Of a stretch of DNA of 64,000 bases, positions 9,282 through 17,594 are shown one piece after another. Made by a program: the position numbers and the translations under genes. The notes under the pieces are model-generated. The model searched no databases. It was not told the DNA's origin and saw only the letters and a program-made list of their open reading frames with translations. The number at the start of each line of letters is the position of its first letter. Positions within the stretch are counted from its first letter, which is position 1. The DNA is from Solemya velum gill symbiont. Lineage in GTDB: Bacteria; Pseudomonadota; Gammaproteobacteria; Chromatiales; Chromatiaceae. The DNA lies in the NCBI RefSeq assembly GCF_000787395.1, contig NZ_JRAA01000002.1, forward strand, positions 744,001 through 808,000, read 5' to 3'.

Positions 9282-11441
9282 TCACGTCCCCCGCAAAAAG
9301 AGTGCACCCAATGGCGGCAGGGTCACCGAGATGGATTGTTCAAAACCCATCCAGTTAATATCCTGAACCTGGATATCACCACCATTGCCTGTGTTGGTTC
9401 CACCATAGTGAGTTGAATCACTGTTCAGCACTTCGTGATAACTCTCTGCATGTGGAATCCCCAGGCGATAATCATAGCGCGGAACCGGGGTGAAGTTGAA
9501 TACGCAGATGATTGGTGCCGCATCATGTGCATAGCGGATAAAGCTCAATACCGACTGCTCCGAATCGTGGCAGTCGATCCAGCGGAAACCATCCTCGGTA
9601 AAATCACGCTGATGCATTGCCGGCTCACCGCAATAGAGTCTGTTGAGGTCTCCAACTATTCTCCTGATTCCGGCATGCGCCTCGATCTCGTTCAAACCCC
9701 AGTCAATCTCGCCCTCTTCACTCCACTCGTGCCACTGTGCGAATTCGCAGCCCATAAAGAGCAGCTTCTTGCCCGGATGGCCATACTGCCACGCGTAGAA
9801 GAGACGCAGGTTAGCCATTTTTTGCCAGTAATCTCCAGGCATCTTGTCGACCATGCTTCTCTTGCCGTGAACAACCTCGTCGTGGGAAAGCGGCAGGACA
9901 AAATTCTCGGTAAATGCGTACAACTGGCTGAATGTCAGCAGGTTGTGATTATATTTCCGGTAGACCGGGTCCTCCTCGATATAACTGAGACTGTCATTCA
10001 TCCAGCCCATGTTCCATTTCATCGAGAAACCAAGCCCGCCAAGTTCTACCGGGCGCGACACCATTGGCCATGAGGTTGACTCCTCTGCAATGGTGACGGC
10101 ACCGGGAAAACGACCGAGGACAACACGATTGAGCTCCTGCAGAAAATGGATCGCCTCGAGGTTTTCACGCCCGCCGTGTACATTCGGCAGCCAGTCTCCA
10201 TCTTCACGCGAGTAATCATGGTAGAGCATGGATGCGACCGCATCGACGCGCAGACCGTCAAGGTGAAACTCTTCAAGCCAGTAAACCGCATTGGCAATGA
10301 GAAAATTTCTTACCTCGTTACGGCCATAATCAAAAATCAGCGTACCCCAATCCCTGTGCTCACCGCGCCGGGGATCAGCATGTTCATATACAGGCTCACC
10401 GGTAAATCGCGCCAGTGCGAAATCGTCTTTCGGAAAGTGTGCCGGCACCCAGTCGAGCAGAATGCCTATACCAGCCTTGTGTGCAGCATCGACAAAGAAC
10501 CTGAAATCATCCGGTGTACCGAAGCGTGCGGTCGGCGCATAGTAACCACTGACCTGGTAACCCCAGGAGGCATCCAGCGGATGTTCGGAAACAGGTAGCA
10601 GTTCGATATGGGTATAGCCCAGCTCCACAACATAGGGAACAAGGCGCTCGGCGAGTTCGCGCCAGTTGAGGAATGTGCCATCCTCACTCCGCTGCCAGGA
10701 ACCCGCGTGCATCTCGTAGACCGCCATTGGGGCAGTTTGCCAATCGAAGGTTTTGCGCCTCGACATCCACTCATGATCCTGCCACTCGTAAGCCACCTCG
10801 GCAGGCACAAGCGAGGTGGTTTCAGGACGATTCGACATGTGTCGTCCGTATGGGTCTGACTTGATGATTACGTCATTACGCCGGCTGAGAATTTCATACT
10901 TGTATGCATCACCGGCTGTCAGTCCGGGAATAAACAATTCCCAAATGCCCGAGCCACCACGGCAGCGCATCGGGTGGCGCCTGCCATCCCACGCATTGAA
11001 GTCCCCCACCACGCTGACTCGCGTCACGTCCGGTGCCCACACGGCAAACTGGACACCTTCAACATCATCGATCGTGGTGATGCGCGAACCGAGGAAATGC
11101 CACACGTGGTGGTGATTGCCTTCACCAAACCAGTGCATGTCGAGCTCACCAACCTGTGGCTGAAAGCTGTAGGGGGAAACTGTCTTGTGCCAGTTTCCGG
11201 CTGCTTTGTCCTGCCACTTCAGTGTGTAGTGACCAGGAACAAAGCGGGTATCGGAATGAAGTTCAAACAGGTCACTTCCCTCAACACGCTCCATTTCACC
11301 GATACCGTCGAGTTCGACCTGTTCGGCGTGCGGCAGCAGTGCACGGATCAAAGCACCACCGGATTCCGTCTCGTGGTATCCAAGCAGCTCGAATGGATCA
11401 TGGTGTGAACCGTTTTGCAGTCGTTTCAGGGCCTCATGCAT
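9282..11441 (-). CDS. glgB: GlgB, 1,4-alpha-glucan branching enzyme
   Basis: GlgB introduces alpha-1,6 branches into glycogen. The 719 residues hold an N-terminal domain, a CBM48 domain ([20 protein letters not shown]), the GH13 barrel and a C-terminal beta domain. The nucleophile Asp sits in [17 protein letters not shown], the acid/base Glu in [12 protein letters not shown], and the transition-state Asp in [14 protein letters not shown]. The start lies two bases after the malQ stop. Confidence 0.98.
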   Translation of the reverse strand: MHEALKRLQNGSHHDPFELLGYHETESGGALIRALLPHAEQVELDGIGEMERVEGSDLFELHSDTRFVPGHYTLKWQDKAAGNWHKTVSPYSFQPQVGELDMHWFGEGNHHHVWHFLGSRITTIDDVEGVQFAVWAPDVTRVSVVGDFNAWDGRRHPMRCRGGSGIWELFIPGLTAGDAYKYEILSRRNDVIIKSDPYGRHMSNRPETTSLVPAEVAYEWQDHEWMSRRKTFDWQTAPMAVYEMHAGSWQRSEDGTFLNWRELAERLVPYVVELGYTHIELLPVSEHPLDASWGYQVSGYYAPTARFGTPDDFRFFVDAAHKAGIGILLDWVPAHFPKDDFALARFTGEPVYEHADPRRGEHRDWGTLIFDYGRNEVRNFLIANAVYWLEEFHLDGLRVDAVASMLYHDYSREDGDWLPNVHGGRENLEAIHFLQELNRVVLGRFPGAVTIAEESTSWPMVSRPVELGGLGFSMKWNMGWMNDSLSYIEEDPVYRKYNHNLLTFSQLYAFTENFVLPLSHDEVVHGKRSMVDKMPGDYWQKMANLRLFYAWQYGHPGKKLLFMGCEFAQWHEWSEEGEIDWGLNEIEAHAGIRRIVGDLNRLYCGEPAMHQRDFTEDGFRWIDCHDSEQSVLSFIRYAHDAAPIICVFNFTPVPRYDYRLGIPHAESYHEVLNSDSTHYGGTNTGNGGDIQVQDINWMGFEQSISVTLPPLGALFLRGT

Positions 11442-11443
11442 CT

Positions 11444-12799
11444 TTATTCTCCAAGTCGACCTGTCTTCTGTATGCGTTGTTTCAGGTCACCGCAATCAAT
11501 ATCCGCGAGCTGTTCCCACGTAAAGCGCCACTGCCAGTTCCCCTCGGTCGTACCAGGCAGATTCATACGTGCCTCATTGCCAAGTCCGAGCAGATCCTGC
11601 AGCGGCACAATCGACAGGTTGCCATTGCTGCCAAGAGCCGCATCGATCATGCGATCGACGACCTGCTCTCCACTGTCGGCACCAATCGCCTGGAGAACAT
11701 GGCCACGTGTCTGTTCATCAAGGGAATCATACCAGCCCCTGATGGTGTCATTGTCGTGTGTTCCTGTATAGACGGCAGTATCACGATGGATGTTATGCAG
11801 TTTGTGTGGATTGTCATCAAAGGCATCAAAACCGAACTGAAGTACGGCCATTCCAGGCAGTTCGTATTTTTTACGAAGTGCTGTCACTTCCGCAGTAATA
11901 ATGCCAAGATCCTCTGCTATCAATGGAATGCAGCCCATCTCCTGCTGCAGCTTGGCCAACAGTTCATCGCCCGGTGTCTTCTCCCAGTAACCGTCAATCG
12001 CGGTTTCATTCTCTGCAGGGATTGTCCAGACCGCCTCAAGGCCGCGGAAATGATCCAGCCTGACAAGGTCAAAGAGTTCAAAATGGTGATGCAGTCGCTC
12101 TATCCAGAACCTGAAACCATCCCTGTGCATAGCTTCCCAGTTGTACTGGGGATTACCCCAGCGCTGGCCTTCTGCTGAAAAATAGTCGGGTGGCACGCCA
12201 GCAACAAATGTCGGCAGACCGTAGTCGTCAAGCATGAACTGATGTGGATTGGACCAGACGTCGGCACTGTCATGCGCCACGAAAATCGGCATGTCGCCGA
12301 ATAGCATGATATCCCTTTCAGCAGCAGCCTCGCGAATCTCCAGCCAGTATCGATGCGCAACAAATTGCTGTTCGATGATTGCATCCATACTGTCACGATT
12401 ATTCTCGGCAAACGCTGTCAGCGCGTCACGATCCCGACTTCTGAATTGATCTGGCCAACTGAACCATGGATCCGTATTGTGCTCCCAACGCAATGCCATG
12501 AAGAGTGCATAATCTTCAACCCAGTGTGCCTGCTCATGACGCCACAACTGCAGCTGTTCCTGGTTAATGGCTCTCTGCCCTGCATCTTGCGGCAACAGCC
12601 CCGGATGCATCGCAAATGCAGACAAACACTGGTAGGGCGAGAAATCATCGTGCGGCACACCTAACGGCAGAAACTGCCAGATACGAAAACCCGCCTCGGA
12701 CATCCAGTCGAGCCAACGCAACGCGTCATCAAACTCCCCGGAAGGAAATGACGTCGGGTGGAGTAATACTCCGGCGCGTCTCTCGGTCAGTGATTTCAT
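11444..12799 (-). CDS. malQ: MalQ, 4-alpha-glucanotransferase (amylomaltase, GH77)
   Basis: MalQ transfers maltodextrin units between alpha-1,4-glucans and recycles short chains so that phosphorylase and synthase can use them. The GH77 catalytic residues are visible: the nucleophile in [14 protein letters not shown], the acid/base in [12 protein letters not shown], and the third Asp in [14 protein letters not shown]. The protein opens with [16 protein letters not shown] and [11 protein letters not shown]. With 451 residues it is of the short, bacterial or plant-DPE1-like form and lacks the long N-terminal extension of E. coli MalQ. It sits between the GH57 gene and glgB, spaced 2-3 bases from each. 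Confidence 0.96.
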   Translation of the reverse strand: MKSLTERRAGVLLHPTSFPSGEFDDALRWLDWMSEAGFRIWQFLPLGVPHDDFSPYQCLSAFAMHPGLLPQDAGQRAINQEQLQLWRHEQAHWVEDYALFMALRWEHNTDPWFSWPDQFRSRDRDALTAFAENNRDSMDAIIEQQFVAHRYWLEIREAAAERDIMLFGDMPIFVAHDSADVWSNPHQFMLDDYGLPTFVAGVPPDYFSAEGQRWGNPQYNWEAMHRDGFRFWIERLHHHFELFDLVRLDHFRGLEAVWTIPAENETAIDGYWEKTPGDELLAKLQQEMGCIPLIAEDLGIITAEVTALRKKYELPGMAVLQFGFDAFDDNPHKLHNIHRDTAVYTGTHDNDTIRGWYDSLDEQTRGHVLQAIGADSGEQVVDRMIDAALGSNGNLSIVPLQDLLGLGNEARMNLPGTTEGNWQWRFTWEQLADIDCGDLKQRIQKTGRLGE

Positions 12800-12802
12800 A
12801 AT

Positions 12803-14527
12803 TTAAACTGTTCTGCGCATAGTGCCAGAGTGCTCGCCATGCCCCCCACCACTTGAGAGCGGCTGCTCAAGTACAGCAGGAGGAGTCAGCTGCAGCAGGC
12901 TGTAGAGTCGTCTCAGTTGAAGTCGGAAGAGCTGCTCAAAATCACGCACACTATCCGACGGATTATAATCACCAAACCACCAGAACCAGTCAGAAGCCTC
13001 GCAAACAGCAAGCTGCTGTGTTGCCTCTCTCTTCTGCTCATCAGACAGTTTGCCTGATGCAACTGCTTCGTCATATACCTGCTTTGCTGCCACCAGGTAG
13101 TCCCAGGCCAGGTTCTTGTCCTTTTCGCCAATCCAGGTCGAGAAGGAGCCGTACACCCAGCTGCCCGGGCAGAGTTCAGTCAAGGCACGCGCTTCCAGGT
13201 CGGCAACCTCGCTGAATGTACGTAGCGCAATACGATCGCTGCTGGCACAAGCCTTGTAGAGACCGTCGAGAAACAGCGCGCCATTTGCATAGTAGTACTC
13301 CCACGCATTCTCACCATCGAGAATCACGGATACCACGCGCTGGTCCGCATCATCACCAATACTGTCAGCAATATTGTTGAGATGCTGCATGAAATCGGCA
13401 ACAGCATCATGCGTATCCCACTTGCTGTACTCAAAGCCGATCAAGTCGGAGAGGCCGTCATCCCGAAAGAAAACCCGTACCTTGTCACTGTTGTGTGAGT
13501 GCGGAGAAAAAAGCCCCTTCTTGGTGTTGATATCCTCAGCATCATGTTTAGAAAGGTGGCAACTGTTGCGCCACACACCTTCACCTGTGGCGGTCCAGCG
13601 CATCTGGTACTCATCAAGCAGCTTGAGTGCATCGCTGCTGACCCCACCCTCTGACAGCCAGACACCTTGCGGGCGCCGTCCAAAATAATGCTGAAACAGT
13701 TCAATTCCCTTATCCATGTGCCAACGGCTGCGTTCAGAACCGCCCGGATAGCCCTCAGCCATTGGTACAGGCGCATCCGGCAAGGCACAACGCATATTTT
13801 CAAAATCATGCAGCAGGGGAACGATGGGATGACCGTATGGCGTCATCGACAATTCAATCTGGCCAGAATCAGCGAGTGCGCGATAGCGGTCAATCAGGCC
13901 GTTGAGGCTGTCATGAATAACCTCGGCCAGTTGACGGCGATCATCATCAGTGAAGCCCCTCTCCTTCTCCATCAGCCTGACAACACGCTCGTCACTCCTT
14001 ACTGACTCGCCGAGCCAGCTGATGTGATACCAGCAAATCAGGTCGATAAAGTATTGCTCATCGAGATAATTGAGAATCTCGACAGCCCTGGCATCACTGG
14101 CAACATCGAATTCTTCAAAATGGTCAAACCAGCGAACCAGCCCATGGAAAACCGCGTAAGGCTCAATCATGCGTGGCGCATTACAGCGCAGGCAGTGGCC
14201 AACCAGTTCACTCCTGCCATTCGCATCCTGCGGGATGGCAACAGCACCGATCAACTGATTAAGGAAAGGATCTGATGTCGCCTTGCCATGATCAAAATAG
14301 TCTTTCAACTGGTGTGCATAATCGTCTATCTGCTCAAGCAGCACGGGCGCAAAATTAACCACCGAACGCATACCCGGATTGTTTTCCAGGTGAGCGGCCA
14401 TGTCCGTATAGTCCTTGATGCCGTGCAGATACACCCACGGCAAACTGTATTCGCCATCAACACCCTCACGGTAGTGAGGCTGATGCATGTGCCAACAAAG
14501 CACCAGGTTGAGTTTCACAGCTCCCAT
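12803..14527 (-). CDS. Glycoside hydrolase family 57 protein (alpha-amylase/glucanotransferase type)
   Basis: GH57 enzymes cut or transfer alpha-glucan chains with a retaining mechanism. The 574 residues show the conserved GH57 regions in order: LVLCWHMHQPHY at the N-terminus, GVWLSEGGVSSDALKLL with the probable nucleophile Glu, FRDDGLSDLIGFEYS with the probable acid/base Asp, and VVSVILDGENAWEYY. Substrate cannot be settled from sequence: amylase, 4-alpha-glucanotransferase and branching activities all occur in the family. It overlaps the 3' end of glgC by 13 bases and precedes malQ by three, so it belongs to the glycogen operon. Its presence next to a GH13 glgB suggests a debranching or chain-trimming role rather than branching; this is inference. 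Confidence 0.93.
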   Translation of the reverse strand: MGAVKLNLVLCWHMHQPHYREGVDGEYSLPWVYLHGIKDYTDMAAHLENNPGMRSVVNFAPVLLEQIDDYAHQLKDYFDHGKATSDPFLNQLIGAVAIPQDANGRSELVGHCLRCNAPRMIEPYAVFHGLVRWFDHFEEFDVASDARAVEILNYLDEQYFIDLICWYHISWLGESVRSDERVVRLMEKERGFTDDDRRQLAEVIHDSLNGLIDRYRALADSGQIELSMTPYGHPIVPLLHDFENMRCALPDAPVPMAEGYPGGSERSRWHMDKGIELFQHYFGRRPQGVWLSEGGVSSDALKLLDEYQMRWTATGEGVWRNSCHLSKHDAEDINTKKGLFSPHSHNSDKVRVFFRDDGLSDLIGFEYSKWDTHDAVADFMQHLNNIADSIGDDADQRVVSVILDGENAWEYYYANGALFLDGLYKACASSDRIALRTFSEVADLEARALTELCPGSWVYGSFSTWIGEKDKNLAWDYLVAAKQVYDEAVASGKLSDEQKREATQQLAVCEASDWFWWFGDYNPSDSVRDFEQLFRLQLRRLYSLLQLTPPAVLEQPLSSGGGHGEHSGTMRRTV

Positions 14528-15840
14528 ATACTCTCTTCCCCTTCGAGTGTATAGATATGCTGCCCAAGCATCTTCGGTGTAACCAGGATAATACCTTCTG
14601 CAGTCACGTGAAAGCGCTTCCTGTCCTCTTCGAGATCTTCGCCAATCACCATGTTGTCAGGAATTGCGCAGCCCTTATCGATAACTGCCTTGGTAATACG
14701 GCAGTTCTTGCCGATATGCACCTTGGGCAGAATAACGCTGTCTTTAATGTGGCTGTAGTTTTCTATGCGGGTGAGAAAGAAAATCACCGAGCGCTTGACC
14801 CTCGCTCCGGAGAGAATACATCCGGCAGAGATCAGCGAGTCGATTGCCTCGCCACGGCGGCCTTCATCATCGAAGATAAACTTGGCCGGCGGATGTTGCG
14901 TCTGGTAAGTCCAGATCGGCCAGTTACGGTTGTAGAGATTGAGTTCCGGATCGACGTCACACAACTCCATGTTGGCACGCCAGTAGGATTCAATCGTTCC
15001 CACATCACGCCAATAAGAGGGCCTTCCGTCATCGTCTGCAAAAGGAAAGGCAATTGCGTTGAAGCCGTCGATCTTGGAGGGAATGATATCCTTGCCGAAA
15101 TCGTGAGACGAACTCGCCTTGTCAGCATCTTCGATCAGTGTCTGGTAGAGAAAACGTGTTGAGAAAACATAGATACCCATGGATGCCAAAGCCTTGTCCG
15201 GCTTGCCCGGCATCGGATCCGGTTCTGTCGGTTTCTCGGTAAACTTGGTGATGTTCAAATCCTCATCGACCGACATCACGCCGAAGCCTCTTGCCTCGTC
15301 GATGGGAACCTCGATGCAGCCAACGGTAAAATCGGCACCCGACTGCACATGGTGCAGCAGCATTTCCGAGTAATCCATGGTGTAGATGTGATCACCACCG
15401 AGCACGATCACATACTTGGGCTCATGACGCTGCATGATATCAAGGTTCTGGTAGAGCGCATCTGCTGTACCCTGGTACCACTCTTTCTTGCCGGTACGCT
15501 GCTGGGCGGGAAGTATCTCCACAAACTCGCCAATCTCGGGACGCATGAATGACCATGCACGTTGCAAGTGACGAATCAGAGAGTGTGCCTTGTACTGGGT
15601 AAGAACGCCGATACGGCGCAGGCCCGAGTTGACACAGTTCGACAGTGGAAAATCGATAATACGGTACTTGCCACCGAAGGGAACAGCCGGCTTGGCACGC
15701 CACTTTGTCAGGTGCCTGAGCCTGGAACCCTCACCACCGGCAAGAATCAGTACCAGGGTCTCCCTGGTCAGTTCGGTCACCATTTTTGGTTCTATATAAT
15801 ATTTGAGAACCTCTTTTTGCTCATCGGCACCAATAGTCAT
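14515..15840 (-). CDS. glgC: GlgC, glucose-1-phosphate adenylyltransferase
   Basis: GlgC makes ADP-glucose from ATP and glucose-1-phosphate, the committed and allosterically controlled step of glycogen synthesis. The nucleotide-binding loop [20 protein letters not shown] is present, followed by [18 protein letters not shown] and, later, a left-handed beta-helix tail ([18 protein letters not shown]). An open frame extends upstream into glk, but the ATG at 15838-15840 lies one base past the glk stop and gives 441 residues, a normal length, so it is preferred. The 3' end overlaps the GH57 start by 13 bases. Confidence 0.97.
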   Translation of the reverse strand: MTIGADEQKEVLKYYIEPKMVTELTRETLVLILAGGEGSRLRHLTKWRAKPAVPFGGKYRIIDFPLSNCVNSGLRRIGVLTQYKAHSLIRHLQRAWSFMRPEIGEFVEILPAQQRTGKKEWYQGTADALYQNLDIMQRHEPKYVIVLGGDHIYTMDYSEMLLHHVQSGADFTVGCIEVPIDEARGFGVMSVDEDLNITKFTEKPTEPDPMPGKPDKALASMGIYVFSTRFLYQTLIEDADKASSSHDFGKDIIPSKIDGFNAIAFPFADDDGRPSYWRDVGTIESYWRANMELCDVDPELNLYNRNWPIWTYQTQHPPAKFIFDDEGRRGEAIDSLISAGCILSGARVKRSVIFFLTRIENYSHIKDSVILPKVHIGKNCRITKAVIDKGCAIPDNMVIGEDLEEDRKRFHVTAEGIILVTPKMLGQHIYTLEGEESIWEL

Positions 15841-15841
15841 A

Positions 15842-16804
15842 TTAAATCTCCAAACCCTCAATCCCGTCTCTGATTTGTGCGATCGCGCCAAGTAGACCGA
15901 TCTGCTCATCTGTCACCACGAACACCGCAGTTGTCTCAACCAGTGATCGCATGCCGCCCTTGTCACAATAGGCGGATATAAATTCGTCTCTATCAAGCAT
16001 CGGCAGCAACCTGTTCGTCACACCGCCAGTCAGATAGATGCCGCCAGCCGGGCGATAGAAAAGCGCAAGGTTGCCGGCCCAGTTGGCAAAAATCCTCCAG
16101 AAAAGAGCCACTGCAGCGGTTGCCGATTCGTCACCCTGTTCAGCCGCCGTCGTGATCTCTGCTGCCGGCAGTCTCTTGCCGCCCGATACGAAGTAATAAA
16201 GCCGCTGTAATCCCATGCCGCTAAGCAGTTCTTCCCAGCTGACAGATGGCTTGCCGCTGCACAACTGCTGCAACAATCTGTTCTGTTCTTCATCTGCCGG
16301 CGCAAAACCGGTGTGACTGCCCTCGGTTGCGTGCGCATTTCCCTGCTGAAGCCAGGCGAGGCCCAGACCTGTGCCTGCGCCCGTCACTACCTTCAGGCCA
16401 TTACTGTCTGGAACAACCTGATTCAGCGCCAGCAACTCTTCATCTTCTACAAGAGTAACCCCCTGCGCGACAGCGTGGAAGTCATTAATGAGAGTGACGT
16501 GACAAAAGTCAAAATGATTTTTAATCTGCGCAGTATCAATCTCCCAGTCGAGATTGGTCATCATGCAATAGCCGTTAGTGACAGGGCCTGCAGCGGCAAG
16601 AGAGAGCCCTGCAATCTGACTGGCATCGGTGCCTGCATCATTGAGACAGGCTTCAATTAGTTGCTGAACATTTTGAAACTCTGCGTTGGGATATTTGTGA
16701 CTGTATTCAATGCACCACTCACCATCCGGAGAGACGGAGACAAGCGCCATCCAGCTCTTTGTTCCGCCAATATCGCCCGCGAGATAGGTGTGTAAAGATG
16801 ACAT
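15842..16804 (-). CDS. glk: Glk, glucokinase
   Basis: Glucokinase phosphorylates free glucose to glucose-6-phosphate with ATP. The 320 residues carry the phosphate-1 loop YLAGDIGGTKSW, the catalytic region LINDFHAVAQG, GAGTGLGLAW, the substrate motif EGSHTGFAP and the adenosine loop IYLTGGVTNRL. This matches the E. coli type Glk family (PF02685). As first gene of the glycogen operon it feeds glucose released by amylase-type enzymes back into the hexose-phosphate pool. Its 207-base upstream region should carry the operon promoter. Confidence 0.97.
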   Translation of the reverse strand: MSSLHTYLAGDIGGTKSWMALVSVSPDGEWCIEYSHKYPNAEFQNVQQLIEACLNDAGTDASQIAGLSLAAAGPVTNGYCMMTNLDWEIDTAQIKNHFDFCHVTLINDFHAVAQGVTLVEDEELLALNQVVPDSNGLKVVTGAGTGLGLAWLQQGNAHATEGSHTGFAPADEEQNRLLQQLCSGKPSVSWEELLSGMGLQRLYYFVSGGKRLPAAEITTAAEQGDESATAAVALFWRIFANWAGNLALFYRPAGGIYLTGGVTNRLLPMLDRDEFISAYCDKGGMRSLVETTAVFVVTDEQIGLLGAIAQIRDGIEGLEI

Positions 16805-16922
16805 GGCTTCTCTACCCGATCAACTCACTGCCGGAATCCGGATGAACCCGGAATTTGACTGGGTACTCCTGCATTAATTTTTCCTGTGCCGCACATCTGA
16901 ATCATAGTCACTGATTATGACT

Positions 16923-16950
16923 ACAATATGATGACAATTTGCATGAACAA
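16923..16950 (-). promoter_or_regulatory. Possible sigma-70 promoter of the glk-glg operon
   Basis: In the AT-rich stretch upstream of glk a TTGTTC hexamer (16945-16950) and TATTGT (16923-16928) are separated by 16 bases on the minus strand. This is a weak match, chosen mainly for position; several other AT-rich hexamers nearby could serve. The rest of 16805-17010 shows nothing recognisable. Confidence 0.3.
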
Positions 16951-17010
16951 TATTTATGCTACAACTTAGCATATTGATACGTCTCTGTTTGTTGAATCGT
17001 CACTCCATGA

Positions 17011-17048
17011 CAAAAAGAAACCCCTTGCCAGCTGACCGGCAAGGGGTT
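17011..17048 (-). terminator. Intrinsic terminator of the tRNA operon
   Basis: An 11-base perfect stem (AACCCCTTGCC / GGCAAGGGGTT, plus-strand 17019-17029 and 17038-17048) with an 8-base loop is followed on the minus strand by TCTTTTTG. It lies nine bases past the 3' CCA of tRNA-His, so it ends the Pro-Arg-His transcript. Confidence 0.9.
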
Positions 17049-17056
17049 ATGCAATA

Positions 17057-17133
17057 TGGGGTGGATGATGGGACTCGAACCCACGACGACTGGAATCACA
17101 ATCCAGGGCTCTACCAACTGAGCTACACCCACC
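17057..17133 (-). tRNA. tRNA-His (GUG)
   Basis: A 77-nucleotide tRNA read on the minus strand, starting GGTGGGTGTAGCTCAG and ending with an encoded CCA. The anticodon stem-loop is CTGGA-TTGTGAT-TCCAG with anticodon GUG. The additional 5' G (G-1) expected for tRNA-His is present in the genome. The TGGTAGAG and GTTCGAACCC-type arms are normal. Confidence 0.97.
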
Positions 17134-17159
17134 ATTAAAACAGTGGCCTGTTTGGAAAA

Positions 17160-17236
17160 TGGCACGCCCGGCAGGATTCGAACCTGCTACCCTCGGCTTA
17201 GAAGGCCGATGCTCTATCCAAATGAGCTACGGGCGC
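17160..17236 (-). tRNA. tRNA-Arg (UCU)
   Basis: A 77-nucleotide tRNA on the minus strand from GCGCCCGTAGCTC to GGGCGTGCCA. The anticodon stem-loop TCGGC-CTTCTAA-GCCGA gives anticodon UCU, reading AGA and AGG. CCA is encoded. It lies between the His and Pro tRNA genes in one transcript. Confidence 0.97.
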
Positions 17237-17334
17237 AAACTCTGACCGCCGTGCGGCTTGACCATTTGGCAGCTGCCAGGCTACCAGGTCCTGAAAGTCC
17301 AAGTTTATACAACTCTGGCCTCTCATGGCAAAAC

Positions 17335-17411
17335 TGGTCGGGGTGGAGGGATTCGAACCCCCGACATCCTGCTCCCAAAGCAGGCGCGCTACCAAGCTGC
17401 GCTACACCCCG
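17335..17411 (-). tRNA. tRNA-Pro (UGG)
   Basis: A 77-nucleotide tRNA on the minus strand from CGGGGTGTAGCGCAGC to CACCCCGACCA. The anticodon stem-loop CCTGC-TTTGGGA-GCAGG gives anticodon UGG. CCA is encoded. It is the first gene of the tRNA operon, about 33 bases after the promoter -10 box. The 98 bases before tRNA-Arg contain no further tRNA. Confidence 0.97.
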
Positions 17412-17443
17412 AATTCTCGCAGGCATGACCCGCGAGGGCACGA

Positions 17444-17472
17444 ATAATACGGGCAAGAGGCGCTTTCGTCAA
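17444..17472 (-). promoter_or_regulatory. Sigma-70 promoter of the tRNA operon
   Basis: On the minus strand TTGACG (17467-17472) and TATTAT (17444-17449) are separated by exactly 17 bases. The discriminator after the -10 box is GC-rich (CGTGCCC), the usual mark of growth-rate and ppGpp-controlled stable-RNA promoters. Confidence 0.88.
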
Positions 17473-17515
17473 TTCCCGTGAGCCTGTTTTATCAATATTT
17501 TCCGAAATTTCCCCT

Positions 17516-17544
17516 CTTCGGTTCTCCCGCGACTGCGTTATAAT
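17516..17544 (+). promoter_or_regulatory. Probable valS promoter
   Basis: A perfect TATAAT -10 box lies at 17539-17544, about 50 bases before the valS ATG. The -35 position has only a poor match (CTTCGG), so activity would rest on the -10 box or on an activator. It is divergent from the tRNA promoter, with about 45 bases between them. Confidence 0.5.
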
Positions 17545-17594
17545 GGCCCGCTTTGACGCAGCTCCGATCAATTCAGCCCGTAAAGCAGCCCCTA

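Noticed and set aside
15840-15909. Upstream extension of glgC into glk
   Set aside because: The extra 23 codons overlap the glk 3' end and precede the conserved GlgC start; the ATG one base after the glk stop is the better start.
17237-17334. A fourth tRNA (tRNA-Leu) between the Pro and Arg genes, as in E. coli argX-hisR-leuT-proM
   Set aside because: The 98-base spacer has no tRNA arms or GTTCGA box.
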